Shown here one piece after another: positions 31,561 through 40,163 of a stretch of DNA of 64,000 nucleotides. The stretch is from assembly GCF_030063135.1 (NCBI RefSeq), contig NZ_JASISO010000022.1, positions 62,001 to 126,000 on the forward strand. The letters are read 5' to 3'. Both the position numbers and the translations under genes were made by a program. The stretch's first letter is position 1; every line of letters starts with the position of its first letter. The DNA comes from Streptomyces sp. G-G2. GTDB lineage: Bacteria > Actinomycetota > Actinomycetes > Streptomycetales > Streptomycetaceae. The notes beneath the pieces are model-generated. The model was given only the letters and a program-made list of their open reading frames with translations. It ran no database searches and was not told the DNA's origin.

Positions 31561-32416
31561 CTACATGGTCGTGGATGCCTTCGCGCGCAACCCGCTCGAA
31601 GGCAACCCCGTGGCCGTCTTCTTCGGCAGCGAGGACCTCACCGCGGACCGGATGCAGGCCATCGCGCGGGAGATGAACCTCTCCGAGGTCACCTTCGTCC
31701 TGCCGCCCGACGCGGACGAGGCCGACGCCCGGGTCCGGATCTTCACCCCGGTCAACGAACTGCCCTTCGCCGGGCACCCGATGCTCGGCACCGCCGTCGC
31801 CCTGGGCCTGTCCCGCAAGGCGCTGGGGGTGGGCCGCAAGGAGGAACGGCTGCGGCTGGAGACCGGGATGGGCGTGATCCCCTTCGACGTCGGCATGGAC
31901 AACGGGGACGGCTCGGTCATCGTCCAGATGCGCCAGCCGCACCCGAGCTGGGAGCCGTACGAGCACGCGGAGGAGCTGCTCGCGGCCCTCGGGGTCGAGA
32001 GTTCCATCGCCCCGGTGGAGATCTACCACAACGGCCCCCGGCACGTGTTCGTCGGCCTGGAGAGCGTCGAGGCGCTCTCCGCGCTGGAGCCCGACCACCG
32101 GGCGCTGTCCCGCTTCCCCGACATGGCGGCGAACTGTTTCGCCGGGGCGGGGGAGGAGTGGCGCACCCGGATGTTCTCCCCGGCCTACGGGGTGGTGGAG
32201 GACGCGGCGACCGGCTCGGCGGCGGGTCCCCTCGCCATCCACCTGGCCCGGCACGGGCTGGCCCCCTACGGCCAGCGCATCAAGATCACGCAGGGGGTGG
32301 AGATGGGCCGCCCGTCCCGGATGTGCGCCACCGCGCACGGCCAGGCGGACCGGGTCAACGGGGTACGGGTGGGCGGCTACGGCACGGTCATCGCCCGCGG
32401 AACGATCTACGTCTAA
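31553..32416 (+). CDS. phzF: PhzF, trans-2,3-dihydro-3-hydroxyanthranilate isomerase
   Basis: 287 residues. DapF-like fold with catalytic Glu45 (MNLSEVTFVLP), the FAGHPMLGTA strand and VVEDAATGSAAGPLA. It isomerises DHHA to the ketone that dimerises to the phenazine core. Residue 45 sits as in the pseudomonad enzyme. Starts inside the previous gene and is followed by phzG after 15 bp. Confidence 0.96.
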   Translation: MHDYMVVDAFARNPLEGNPVAVFFGSEDLTADRMQAIAREMNLSEVTFVLPPDADEADARVRIFTPVNELPFAGHPMLGTAVALGLSRKALGVGRKEERLRLETGMGVIPFDVGMDNGDGSVIVQMRQPHPSWEPYEHAEELLAALGVESSIAPVEIYHNGPRHVFVGLESVEALSALEPDHRALSRFPDMAANCFAGAGEEWRTRMFSPAYGVVEDAATGSAAGPLAIHLARHGLAPYGQRIKITQGVEMGRPSRMCATAHGQADRVNGVRVGGYGTVIARGTIYV

Positions 32417-32431
32417 GGAGCGGCAGCGGCC

Positions 32432-33136
32432 ATGACCACGACCACGACGACCACCACCTCACCGGAGAGCACCCCGGCCCCCGCCGCGCGGCCGGGCCTG
32501 GACACCAGCAAGTACGAGTCCCTGACCGGCGCCACCGACCTGCCCTTCCCCGAGTACGACGCCCCGCCCGCCGAACCCCTCGCGCTGGCCCGGCAGTGGA
32601 TCGCCGACGCCGCCGCGCGCGGGGTCCGCGAGCCCCGCTCGCTGGCCCTGGCCACCGCCACCCGGATGGGCCACGCCTCCAACCGCATCGTCACCATCGC
32701 CCGCGAGAACGAGCGCGGCTTCGTCTTCACCACGCACAGCACCAGCCGAAAGGGCCGCGAACTGGCCGACAACTGCTGGGCGTCCGGCGTCCTGTACTGG
32801 CGCGAGAGCGGTCGGCAGCTCATCCTCTCCGGCCCCGTCACCCCCCTGACGGCGGCCGAGTCGGACGAGCTGTGGGCCGCCCGGCCGACCCCGCTGCACT
32901 CGATGACCACCGCGTCCCACCAGAGCGACCAGGCCGGTGACCTGGACGTCCTGCGGGAGGAGGCGCTGCGGCTCGCGCAGGGCGGGCGGCCGCTGCCCCG
33001 TCCGGAGCGGTTCACCGGCTACCTGCTGGAGCCCGCCGAGGTCGAGTTCTGGAACGCGGCCTCCGACCGGCTGCACCGCAGGCTCGCCTACACCCGCCTC
33101 GGCTGCGACTGGCACACGAGCCGCCTCCAGCCCTGA
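32432..33136 (+). CDS. phzG: PhzG, FMN-dependent phenazine oxidase
   Basis: 234 residues. PdxH/pyridoxamine-oxidase fold with FMN contacts in RSLALATATRMGHASNRIVTI, and C-terminal LHRRLAYTRLGCDWHTSRLQP typical of PhzG. It aromatises the hexahydrophenazine-dicarboxylate to phenazine-1,6-dicarboxylate or PCA. The N terminus has a run of eight threonines from repeated ACG/ACC codons (32435-32458), probably a disordered tail. Confidence 0.94.
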   Translation: MTTTTTTTTSPESTPAPAARPGLDTSKYESLTGATDLPFPEYDAPPAEPLALARQWIADAAARGVREPRSLALATATRMGHASNRIVTIARENERGFVFTTHSTSRKGRELADNCWASGVLYWRESGRQLILSGPVTPLTAAESDELWAARPTPLHSMTTASHQSDQAGDLDVLREEALRLAQGGRPLPRPERFTGYLLEPAEVEFWNAASDRLHRRLAYTRLGCDWHTSRLQP

Positions 33137-33240
33137 ATCCCGACGGCCCCTCCCACCCCTTCCACCCCTTCCACTCCTCGCCTTTCGTCCCCCGCCCCAC
33201 ATCCCTCATCCCCACCCGACCGGAAAGGAAGGACGGTGCC
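33137..33240 (+). other. Pyrimidine-rich intergenic spacer
   Basis: A 104-bp gap in which roughly 33148-33225 is almost only C and T on this strand, with repeats of CCACCCCTTCCA type. The last part carries GGAAAGGAAGG as the ribosome-binding site for the reductase. No hairpin terminator is seen, so the operon probably reads through. Confidence 0.5.
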
Positions 33241-33762
33241 ATGGAGCGCTCCCTGCTCACGGGCACGATGGCCCGCGTACCCGGCCCGGTGACCGTGGTG
33301 ACCACGATCGACGGCGACGGCAAGCGCTGGGGATTCACCGCCAGTTCGTTCAGCTCCGTCTCCCTCGACCCGCCGCTCGTCTCGGTCTGCCTCGACAAGA
33401 GCGCCAGTACCCACGCCGCGTTCGCCACCGCACGCCACTTCCTGATCAACGTGCTGACCGAGGAGCAGCACGCGGTGGCCCGCCGCTTCGCCACCTCGGG
33501 GATCGACCGGTTCGCCGCCGGGGACATGGAGACCTGCGAACTGGGTCTGCCGGGGCTGCACTTGGCCGGGGTCAGGGTCGCCTGCTCGATGCACTCGGCC
33601 GTCGACGCCGGCGACCACACCATCCTCCTCGGCTGTGTCGAGGAGACGTACACGAGCGACCGCACCCCGCTCGTCTACTACAACCGCGCCTTCGCCCGGC
33701 CCACCCCGAACGCGTCCCGGGCCGAGCAGGACTTCAGCGCCTGCCACATCGCCGACTGGTGA
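33241..33762 (+). CDS. Flavin reductase of a two-component monooxygenase
   Basis: 173 residues. HpaC/ActVB-type FMN-binding split-barrel: VPGPVTVVTTIDGDGKRWGFTASSFSSVSLDPPLVSVCLDK and TPLVYYNRAF. It would supply reduced FMN/FAD by NAD(P)H oxidation to the group D monooxygenase at 26954. Confidence 0.92.
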   Translation: MERSLLTGTMARVPGPVTVVTTIDGDGKRWGFTASSFSSVSLDPPLVSVCLDKSASTHAAFATARHFLINVLTEEQHAVARRFATSGIDRFAAGDMETCELGLPGLHLAGVRVACSMHSAVDAGDHTILLGCVEETYTSDRTPLVYYNRAFARPTPNASRAEQDFSACHIADW

Positions 33763-33788
33763 ACCAACGAGCCGAGGAGCCGTACGCC

Positions 33789-34448
33789 GTGACCACCGCA
33801 GCGCCGACCGAAGCGCCCACCGCCGTGCCCACCGACCCGAGCCTCGCCGTGAACGTCGCCGTGATCTACTACTCGGCCACCGGTCACGTCACCGAGATCG
33901 CCCGGGAGATCGCCGAGACCGCCGAGAAGGCGGGCGCCGAGGTCCGGCTGCGCAAGGTCGCCGAACTCGCCCAGCAGTCCGCGATCGACGCCAACCCGGT
34001 CTGGGCCCGGCACGCCGCCGAGACCGCCGCCATCCCGGTGGCCACCCCCGACGACCTGCTGTGGGCCGACGCGGTCCTCTTCGGCTCGCCCACCCGCTTC
34101 GGCAACGTCTCCGCCCAGCTCAAGCAGTTCCTCGACTCGCTCGGCCCGGCCTGGAGCCAGGGCCTGCTCGCGGACAAGGTCTACGGCGGCTTCACCTCCA
34201 CCGCCAGCCCGCACGGCGGCCAGGAGTCCACGCTGCTCGCCCTGACCGCCTCCTTCCACCACTTCGGCGGCATCGTCGTCGCCCCCGGCTACACGCACCC
34301 CGACAAGTTCACCGACGGCAACCCCTACGGCACGGCCCACTGGTCCGGCGGCAAGGGCTCCCGGCCCGTGGACGACACCACCCGCAACGCCGCCCGCGCC
34401 CAGGCGGAACGTGTCGTCCGCTTCGCCCGCGCCGTGAAGCACGCCTGA
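33789..34448 (+). CDS. WrbA-like NAD(P)H:quinone oxidoreductase
   Basis: 219 residues from GTG 33789. Flavodoxin-like: VAVIYYSATGHVTEIARE (about 19-36), FGSPTRFGNVSAQLKQFLD, and FTSTASPHGGQE. A two-electron reductant of quinones; in a phenazine cluster it may keep phenazines or quinoid intermediates reduced and limit radical cycling. An N-terminal Thr/Pro/Ala extension of 18 residues is probably unstructured. Confidence 0.88.
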   Translation: MTTAAPTEAPTAVPTDPSLAVNVAVIYYSATGHVTEIAREIAETAEKAGAEVRLRKVAELAQQSAIDANPVWARHAAETAAIPVATPDDLLWADAVLFGSPTRFGNVSAQLKQFLDSLGPAWSQGLLADKVYGGFTSTASPHGGQESTLLALTASFHHFGGIVVAPGYTHPDKFTDGNPYGTAHWSGGKGSRPVDDTTRNAARAQAERVVRFARAVKHA

Positions 34449-34485
34449 CCTCGCCGCCCGCGCCTGACCGCGCCTGACCGCACCG

Positions 34486-34533
34486 CCCGCCCCGACCCCG
34501 CCCGCCCCGACCCCGCCCGACCCGCCCGACCCG
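34486..34533 (+). repeat. Short GC tandem repeats before the adenylation gene
   Basis: Two perfect 15-bp copies (34486-34500, 34501-34515) followed by two perfect 9-bp copies of CCCGACCCG (34516-34524, 34525-34533), in the 109-bp gap (34449-34557). Probably replication slippage; no operator is implied. Confidence 0.75.
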
Positions 34534-34557
34534 TTCGCCCGCACCCCGGAGCCCGCC

Positions 34558-36135
34558 ATGACCATCGCCACCATCGGCCCGCCGCACACCGAACGCGCCA
34601 CCGACTACCGCTCCCTCACCGACCTCCTCGCCGGGTCCGTCGCGCGCTTCCCGGAGCACACCGCGATCTCCGCCGACGGGATCTCGTACACCTACCGCCT
34701 GCTCGACGGCTGGGCGAACGCCATCGCAGCCCTGCTCGTGCGCAGCGGAGTGGTCGGCGGGGACCGGGTCGCGCTGCGGCTGCCGCCGGGTGCCACGGCC
34801 GTCGCCGCGATGATCGGCGTGATGAAGGCGGGCGCCGCCTACGTGCCGCTGGACGTGCGCAACCCGCCCGCGCGCAACGAGTTCATCGTCTCCGACAGCG
34901 GGGTGTCCGCCTTCCTCGGCGACCCCGACGGCTGCCCGACCGGCGGGATCCCGGTCCTCGCCGAGGCCGCCCTCGCCGCCCTGCTGGACGGGCCCGTCGT
35001 CGCCCCGCCCGCCGGACCGGGCCCGGACCCGAGCGCCATCGCCTACATCATCTACACCTCCGGGACCACCGGCCGCCCCAAGGGCGTCCTGGTCCCGCAC
35101 GGCGCCGCCGGGGTGCTGCTGGCCGGCGCCGACGGGCCGTTCGCCTTCAACGAGCGCGACAGCTGGCTGCTGTTCCACTCCATCTCCTTCGACTTCTCCG
35201 TCTGGGAGATCTGGGGCGCCCTGTCCACCGGCGCCCGGGTCGTGGTGCTGCCCGCGGGAACCGCCCGCTCGCCCGAGGCCACCCTGCGCTTCATCGAGCA
35301 GGAGGGCGTCACCGTCCTCAACCAGACCCCGACCGCTTTCAGCGCCCTCACCACCATGGTGCTGCGCGAGGACACCTCACTGCCCGCCCTGCGCTACGTG
35401 ATCTTCGGCGGGGAGAAGCTGACCCCCGAGACGGTCCGCGCCTGGTCCAAGCGGTTCGGCCTGTCCCACCCGGCCCTGGTCAACATGTACGGGGTCACCG
35501 AGGCCACCGTGCTGAGCACCTACCACCCCGTCGTCGAGGAGGACCTCGACCGCGACGACCTGCCCATCGGCATCCTGCTCTCCGGCACCGCCCGCGTGGT
35601 CACCGTCGACGGCCGCGAGGCCGCCCCCGGCGAGGAGGGCGAGCTGTGGCTCGCCGGACCGCAGGTCACCGACGGCTACCTCGGCCGACCCGAACTGACC
35701 GCGGAGCGCTTCCCCACCGTCGACGGCGTCCGCCACTACCGCAGCGGCGACCTCGTCAGCCGCCGCCACGACGGCCGCTTCGTCTACCGCGGCCGCGCCG
35801 ACCTCCAGGTCAAGCTGCGCGGCCACCGCATCGAACTCAGCGACATCGAACTCGCCGTCCAGGCCCACCCGGACATCGCCGACGCCGTCGTCTGGGTCCA
35901 CCCCTTCAAGCCCGGCGACGACCGCCTCGCCTGCGCGTACGTCGTCACCGAGGACGCCGAGGACCCCGGCGCCCGCACCCTGCGCGGACACGTCCGCGAC
36001 CTGCTGCCGTCGTACATGCACCCGTCGGTCTACCAGGCGCTGCCGCTGGCCTACCTGCCGCGCACCGTCAACGGAAAGGTCAACCGGGCCGAAGTGGCCC
36101 GCATCTGGGAAGAGCAGAGGAGCCAGTCCGCATGA
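34558..36135 (+). CDS. Stand-alone NRPS adenylation domain, threonine-like code
   Basis: 525 residues. All core motifs are present: YIIYTSGTTGRPKG (A3), FDFSVWEIWGAL (A4), NMYGVTEATV (A5), GELWLAGPQVTDGY, YRSGDLVSR (A7), KLRGHRIE (A8), and TVNGKVNR (A10 Lys). Reading the specificity pocket by eye gives D-F-W-N-I-G-M-V-L-K, nine of ten identical to the threonine code I remember (D-F-W-N-I-G-M-V-H-K). It should load Thr, or a close analogue, onto the PCP made by the next gene (ATGA overlap). SD is only GGAG at 34548-34551. Confidence 0.88.
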   Translation: MTIATIGPPHTERATDYRSLTDLLAGSVARFPEHTAISADGISYTYRLLDGWANAIAALLVRSGVVGGDRVALRLPPGATAVAAMIGVMKAGAAYVPLDVRNPPARNEFIVSDSGVSAFLGDPDGCPTGGIPVLAEAALAALLDGPVVAPPAGPGPDPSAIAYIIYTSGTTGRPKGVLVPHGAAGVLLAGADGPFAFNERDSWLLFHSISFDFSVWEIWGALSTGARVVVLPAGTARSPEATLRFIEQEGVTVLNQTPTAFSALTTMVLREDTSLPALRYVIFGGEKLTPETVRAWSKRFGLSHPALVNMYGVTEATVLSTYHPVVEEDLDRDDLPIGILLSGTARVVTVDGREAAPGEEGELWLAGPQVTDGYLGRPELTAERFPTVDGVRHYRSGDLVSRRHDGRFVYRGRADLQVKLRGHRIELSDIELAVQAHPDIADAVVWVHPFKPGDDRLACAYVVTEDAEDPGARTLRGHVRDLLPSYMHPSVYQALPLAYLPRTVNGKVNRAEVARIWEEQRSQSA

Positions 36136-36422
36136 GCATCCCGCAGCACCACACGTCCGCCGCACTGCCCGGCGAGGTCCGCGAAGCCACCCGCGCCTGG
36201 GTCGCCGAGCTGCTCGAAGAGCCCGACGTCACCCTGGAGGACACCTTCCTCGAACTGGGCGGCCACTCCGCCCTCGCCCTCCAGCTCGGCCGCTACGCCC
36301 TTGAGCGCTTCGGCAACGAGTACGACCTGCTCGTCCTCTTCGAGCGCTCGCTGGGCGAGGCCGCCGACGAGCTGACCGAGCGGATCGCCCGGATCACCGC
36401 CGCCGACGCGGAAGCCGCCTGA
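36132..36422 (+). CDS. Stand-alone peptidyl carrier protein
   Basis: 96 residues. PCP motif LGGHSALALQLG with the phosphopantetheine Ser at residue 46. It overlaps the adenylation gene and precedes the KAS III-like gene by 7 bp; the three form one functional unit, carrying an aminoacyl thioester from ligase to transferase. Confidence 0.92.
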   Translation: MSIPQHHTSAALPGEVREATRAWVAELLEEPDVTLEDTFLELGGHSALALQLGRYALERFGNEYDLLVLFERSLGEAADELTERIARITAADAEAA

Positions 36423-36429
36423 GGCCGCC

Positions 36430-37446
36430 GTGGTCGACATCGGAATCGTCTCCTTCGGCTACGCCTTCGGCGAGGACCAGGACGTGGCCACCGCGGCCGC
36501 CGACTACGTCAGCGACCCCGAACGCGTCGTGAAGTGGGGCTACCGCACCTTCCACCGGGCCGCCGACGGCGTCACCGGCACCGACCTCTCGCGGTCCGCC
36601 GCCGAACAGGCCCTCTCCCGGGCCGGGATCACCGCCGATGCCCTGGACCTGGTCGTCGTCGCGATCACGGACATGCCCGAGTACTCCTACTGGGACAGCG
36701 CCTCGGCCCTGGCCCGGGAACTGAAGACCGGCCGCACCCAGACCCTGCTGCTCCAGGAGGGCTGCGGGTCCGGGGTCAACGGCCTCTTCTACGTCGCCTC
36801 CACCCTGGCCGTGCAACCCGAGGCCGAATACGCCCTGTTCGTCGTCGTCAACCGGGTCAGCGAGTTCCACCGCAACCGGATGAACGTCATCAACACCGTG
36901 CTGTCCGACGCGGCCGTCGCCGTCGTCGTCCGGCGCGGCCACCCCGGCACCCGGTGGCTGGCCACCGAGCAGTTCACCGACCCCGAGTACAGCGACCTGC
37001 TGCGCCTCGACTTCGGCGGGGCCGTCACCCCGCTGCCGCCGCCCGGCTGGACCAGCGCCGACGCGCCCTCCGCCTACGACCAGGTGCGCGAGCAGTTCGG
37101 CGGCAACCCCGCCGCGCTGCGCACCTTCATCGGCGAGCGCTACACCCGCCTGGTCGAGGTCATCGAGGGCGCCTGCGCCCGGGCCGGGGTCGCGCGCACC
37201 GACATCGACCACGTCATCTACCTCAACGACGTCCCCGCCGGCATCGCCGCCGTGGCCGGCCCGCTCGGCATCCCGCTGGAACGCACCAACGCGGCCCTTG
37301 CCCCCGACCACGGCCACATGGGCGGCGCCGACCAGCTGATCTCGCTCGGTCTCCAGCTGGAGAGCGGCGAACTGAACCCCGGCGACCTGGTGGCCCTGTG
37401 CGGGATCTCCACCGGCCGCTGGTGCGCCACCTTGATCCGCGTCTAG
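36430..37446 (+). CDS. KAS III-like acyltransferase (CerJ/DpsC-type active site)
   Basis: 338 residues with the thiolase fold. The nucleophile Cys112 lies in LLLQEGCGSGVNG. The FabH 'HQAN' His is not conserved (HVIYLNDVPAGI), and the Asn of 'GNT' is replaced by His296 (APDHGHMGGAD). Loss of the decarboxylating His/Asn pair argues against chain elongation and for acyl transfer, as in CerJ-like enzymes that esterify alcohols. Given the Thr-type A domain and PCP just before it, moving an aminoacyl group to a phenazine hydroxyl is the best guess. A direct condensation cannot be excluded. Confidence 0.82.
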   Translation: MVDIGIVSFGYAFGEDQDVATAAADYVSDPERVVKWGYRTFHRAADGVTGTDLSRSAAEQALSRAGITADALDLVVVAITDMPEYSYWDSASALARELKTGRTQTLLLQEGCGSGVNGLFYVASTLAVQPEAEYALFVVVNRVSEFHRNRMNVINTVLSDAAVAVVVRRGHPGTRWLATEQFTDPEYSDLLRLDFGGAVTPLPPPGWTSADAPSAYDQVREQFGGNPAALRTFIGERYTRLVEVIEGACARAGVARTDIDHVIYLNDVPAGIAAVAGPLGIPLERTNAALAPDHGHMGGADQLISLGLQLESGELNPGDLVALCGISTGRWCATLIRV

Positions 37447-37505
37447 CCGTCCCTCCCGCTCCTCACGGAGCGCGTGCCCGCTCACCCGGGCCACCAGACC
37501 AGCGC

Positions 37506-37555
37506 GTACGCCGGCGGGGCCGTCCATTCCCCCGTGCCGGGCCCCGCCGGCGTAC
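37506..37555 (+). terminator. Strong hairpin between the KAS III-like and EhpF-like genes
   Basis: Perfect 16-bp stem (37506-37521 with 37540-37555) and an 18-nt loop in the 145-bp gap. There is no T-run, so it may be a terminator, a processing site or an mRNA stabiliser that sets different levels for the two halves of the operon. Confidence 0.6.
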
Positions 37556-37591
37556 CCGCTGCACCACCAGCCTCGCCCGAAGGAGAGCACC

Positions 37592-38692
37592 GTGCCCTCG
37601 CCCGCCAACCCGATCCTGGACCTTCCGTACGACGTGCAGCCCGATCCGGACGAGTTCCTCCAGGCCGCGATGGAGTGGCACTTCAACCCGGAGACCGGGT
37701 CGCCGTTCTGGCTGCGGCGGGCGGAGACCCTCGACTTCGATCCGCGGACCGAGATCAAGGTCCACGCGGACCTGCGGCGCTTCCCCGACGTCACCGGCGA
37801 GCTGCGCCACGTACGCGCCGAAGACCTCATCCCGCGCGGCTACGGCCCGGGCCCCGACATCGTCGGCGTCTTCGAGAGCGGCGGCACCACCGGCGCCCCC
37901 AAGCGCGTCGTCCTCACCCGGGACTGGCTGGACCGCATGGTCGCCTGGTCCAACGCGAACATCGACGCCCACGGCTTCCCGCGCGGCGAGAACTGGCTCG
38001 GCCTGGTCCCCACCGGCCCGCACATCGTCGGCGAGTTCTTCCACCGCTCCGCCACCACCCACGGCGCCCGCGGCTTCACCATCGACCTCGACCCGCGCTG
38101 GGTGAAGAAGCTGATCGCGCAGGGCCGTGGCGCCGACGCGGGCGCGTACGCCCTGCACCTGCTGGAGCAGGCCGAGTTCGTGCTGCGCTCCCAGGACATC
38201 GGGGTCCTCACCATCACCCCCTCCGTGCTGGAGCGGCTGGCCGGGCGCGAGGACCTCGTCGAGCTGGTCAACCACAAGGTCAAGGCGATCCGCTGGGGCG
38301 GCACCCAGCTCGACCCCGACTCCCGCCACCTGTACAAGACGGAGATCTTCCCCGACGTCGCCATCTGCGGGAACTACGGCAGCACCATGATCCTCGGCTT
38401 CGCGGGCGAACGCGCGGGCCTCCCCGACGACGAGCCCTGCGTCTTCGACCCGCTCAGCCCCTACGTCACCTTCTCCGTCGTCGACCCCGCCACCGGCGAA
38501 CCCGTCGCGTACGGCGACCGCGGCCAGGTCCTGGTCAGCCACGTCAGCAAGGGCTTCCTGCTCCCCAACAACCTGGAGCGCGACCTCGCCACCCGGCTCC
38601 CCGCCAACGGCGCCCTCGTCGGGGACGCCGTCGCCGACATCGCCCCCGTCGCCACCTTCGAGGACGAGCCCGTCATCGAGGGGGTGTACTAG
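37592..38692 (+). CDS. ehpF: EhpF-like atypical adenylating enzyme for phenazine carboxylate
   Basis: 366 residues, GTG start. LuxE/ANL-type fold: nucleotide loop FESGGTTGAPKRVVLTRDW (about 93-112), GNYGSTMILGF, and FDPLSPYVTFSVVDP. It lacks the full C-terminal ANL domain and its catalytic lysine, as described for EhpF of the D-alanylgriseoluteic acid pathway, which activates phenazine-1,6-dicarboxylate. The length also matches EhpF. Expected reaction: ATP-dependent activation of one phenazine carboxylate for the reductase next door. Confidence 0.85.
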   Translation: MPSPANPILDLPYDVQPDPDEFLQAAMEWHFNPETGSPFWLRRAETLDFDPRTEIKVHADLRRFPDVTGELRHVRAEDLIPRGYGPGPDIVGVFESGGTTGAPKRVVLTRDWLDRMVAWSNANIDAHGFPRGENWLGLVPTGPHIVGEFFHRSATTHGARGFTIDLDPRWVKKLIAQGRGADAGAYALHLLEQAEFVLRSQDIGVLTITPSVLERLAGREDLVELVNHKVKAIRWGGTQLDPDSRHLYKTEIFPDVAICGNYGSTMILGFAGERAGLPDDEPCVFDPLSPYVTFSVVDPATGEPVAYGDRGQVLVSHVSKGFLLPNNLERDLATRLPANGALVGDAVADIAPVATFEDEPVIEGVY

Positions 38693-40071
38693 TGAGCGCC
38701 GTTCCCCGCCTCGACGCCCTCGGTCCCCGCGGCTCCTTCCGCGCCCGCAAACGGCTCACCGTCCACGACGTCGCGGGCGCCCCCGCGGCCGAACTCAGCC
38801 TGGTCCCCGCCCTGTTCGTGGACCGCGCCGCCAAAGCCCTGCACCGGGCCCGCCCGCTGCCCGCCGACGAACGCGTCGCCGCCGTCATCCGGGCCGCCCA
38901 CCTCTTCGCCACCGCCGACCTCGACGGCCAGAGCGTCACCGCCTACGAGCGCGCCGTCAGCCGCGTCGGCGGCGTCCCGCTGGCCGTCGTACGGGCCACC
39001 ACCGCCGCCATCGCCGCCCGCCTCACCCGGATCTACGACAGCCTCACCCAGGCCCGCCCCGCGGGCACCGCCGAGGACTGGCGCTCCCCCCTCACCCGCA
39101 CCGGCGGGGCCGTGTGGACCCGGCGCGGCGAGACCTTCGCGGTCCTCGCCGCCGGGAACCACCCCGGCACCCAGAGCCTGTGGCCCGAAGCCCTCGCCCT
39201 CGGCTACCGGGTCGCGGTCCGCCCCTCCCGCCGCGAACCCTTCACCCCGCACCGCCTGGTCACCGCCCTGCGCACCGCCGGATTCGGCGACGACCAGATC
39301 GTGCTGCTGCCCACCGACCACGCCGAGGCCGACACCCTCGTACGGGCCGTGGACCGGTCCCTGGTCTACGGCGGCGAGGACGTCGTCCGCAAGTACGGCG
39401 GCGACCCCGCCGTCCTCCTCCAGGGCCCCGGCCGCAGCAAGATCCTGATCACCGCCGACACCGACTGGCGCGAGCACCTCGACACCGTCGTCGCCTCCGT
39501 CGCCGGACACGGCGGCACCGGCTGCGTCAACACCACCACCGTCCTGGTCGAAGGCGCCGACGCGGCCACCGCCCTCGCCGAACGCCTCGCCGAACGTCTC
39601 GCCGTCCTCCCCGCCCTGCGCCCCGAGGACGACAAGGCGGTCCTGCCCGTCCAGCCCCTCGACAGCGCCCTCGCCATCGAGCGCTACCTGCTCTCCCACA
39701 CCGAGGGCACCCGGGCCTGGCTCGGCGGCGACGGCATCGCCGAGGAACTGGGCGACGGCAGCGCCGCCCTGCGCCCCGCGGTCCACCAGCTGGAGCGCGC
39801 CGACGCCCCCCAGGCGTCCATCGAACTTCCCTTCCCCTGCGTGTGGGTGGCCCCCTGGACCGTCGCCGACGGGATCGCCCCGCTGCGCGGCAGCCTCGTG
39901 GTCACCGCCCTCACCCGCGACACCCAGCTCCTCGACGACCTCGTCACGGAGCCCTCCATCGGCAACGTCCACGTCGGCGACCACCCGACGTACTGGATGG
40001 GACCCGGACTCCCGCACGACGGCTACCTCGCCGAATTCCTCATGCGCAGCAAGACCGTCATCCGCGACTGA
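38692..40071 (+). CDS. ehpG: EhpG/LuxC-like acyl reductase
   Basis: 459 residues from GTG 38692, overlapping the previous stop (TAGTG). LuxC/aldehyde-dehydrogenase superfamily: AVLAAGNHPGTQSLWPEALALGYRVAVRPSRREPFTP and the nucleophile Cys in GHGGTGCVNTTTVLVEG. It should reduce the activated phenazine carboxyl to an aldehyde with NADPH. The EhpF/EhpG pairing leads to griseoluteic- or saphenic-type side chains in known pathways. Confidence 0.85.
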   Translation: MSAVPRLDALGPRGSFRARKRLTVHDVAGAPAAELSLVPALFVDRAAKALHRARPLPADERVAAVIRAAHLFATADLDGQSVTAYERAVSRVGGVPLAVVRATTAAIAARLTRIYDSLTQARPAGTAEDWRSPLTRTGGAVWTRRGETFAVLAAGNHPGTQSLWPEALALGYRVAVRPSRREPFTPHRLVTALRTAGFGDDQIVLLPTDHAEADTLVRAVDRSLVYGGEDVVRKYGGDPAVLLQGPGRSKILITADTDWREHLDTVVASVAGHGGTGCVNTTTVLVEGADAATALAERLAERLAVLPALRPEDDKAVLPVQPLDSALAIERYLLSHTEGTRAWLGGDGIAEELGDGSAALRPAVHQLERADAPQASIELPFPCVWVAPWTVADGIAPLRGSLVVTALTRDTQLLDDLVTEPSIGNVHVGDHPTYWMGPGLPHDGYLAEFLMRSKTVIRD

Positions 40072-40082
40072 AAGGAACGGCC

Positions 40083-40136
40083 ATGTGTACCCCGTGCGGA
40101 CTCTCCGACGTCGGCTGGAACATCCCCTCCGCGTGA
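40083..40136 (+). CDS. 17-codon micro-ORF with strong ribosome-binding site
   Basis: ATG 40083 to TGA 40136 encodes MCTPCGLSDVGWNIPSA. AAAGGAA (40072-40078) sits at ideal spacing, better than that of many genes here, and the next gene has its own site (AGAAGGATC). It fills the 92-bp gap between the EhpG-like and CreE-like genes. A CxxC pair, one Trp and no obvious leader are visible. It may be a regulatory upstream ORF, a metal/redox microprotein or a tiny precursor peptide. No family recognised. Confidence 0.55.
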   Translation: MCTPCGLSDVGWNIPSA

Positions 40137-40163
40137 CCCGCGGCCCGAACAGAAGGATCAGCC

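Noticed and set aside
36430..37446. FabH-type condensing enzyme of fatty-acid synthesis
   Set aside because: The HQAN His and GNT Asn are not conserved and the context is an NRPS-type unit, so an acyltransferase is more likely.
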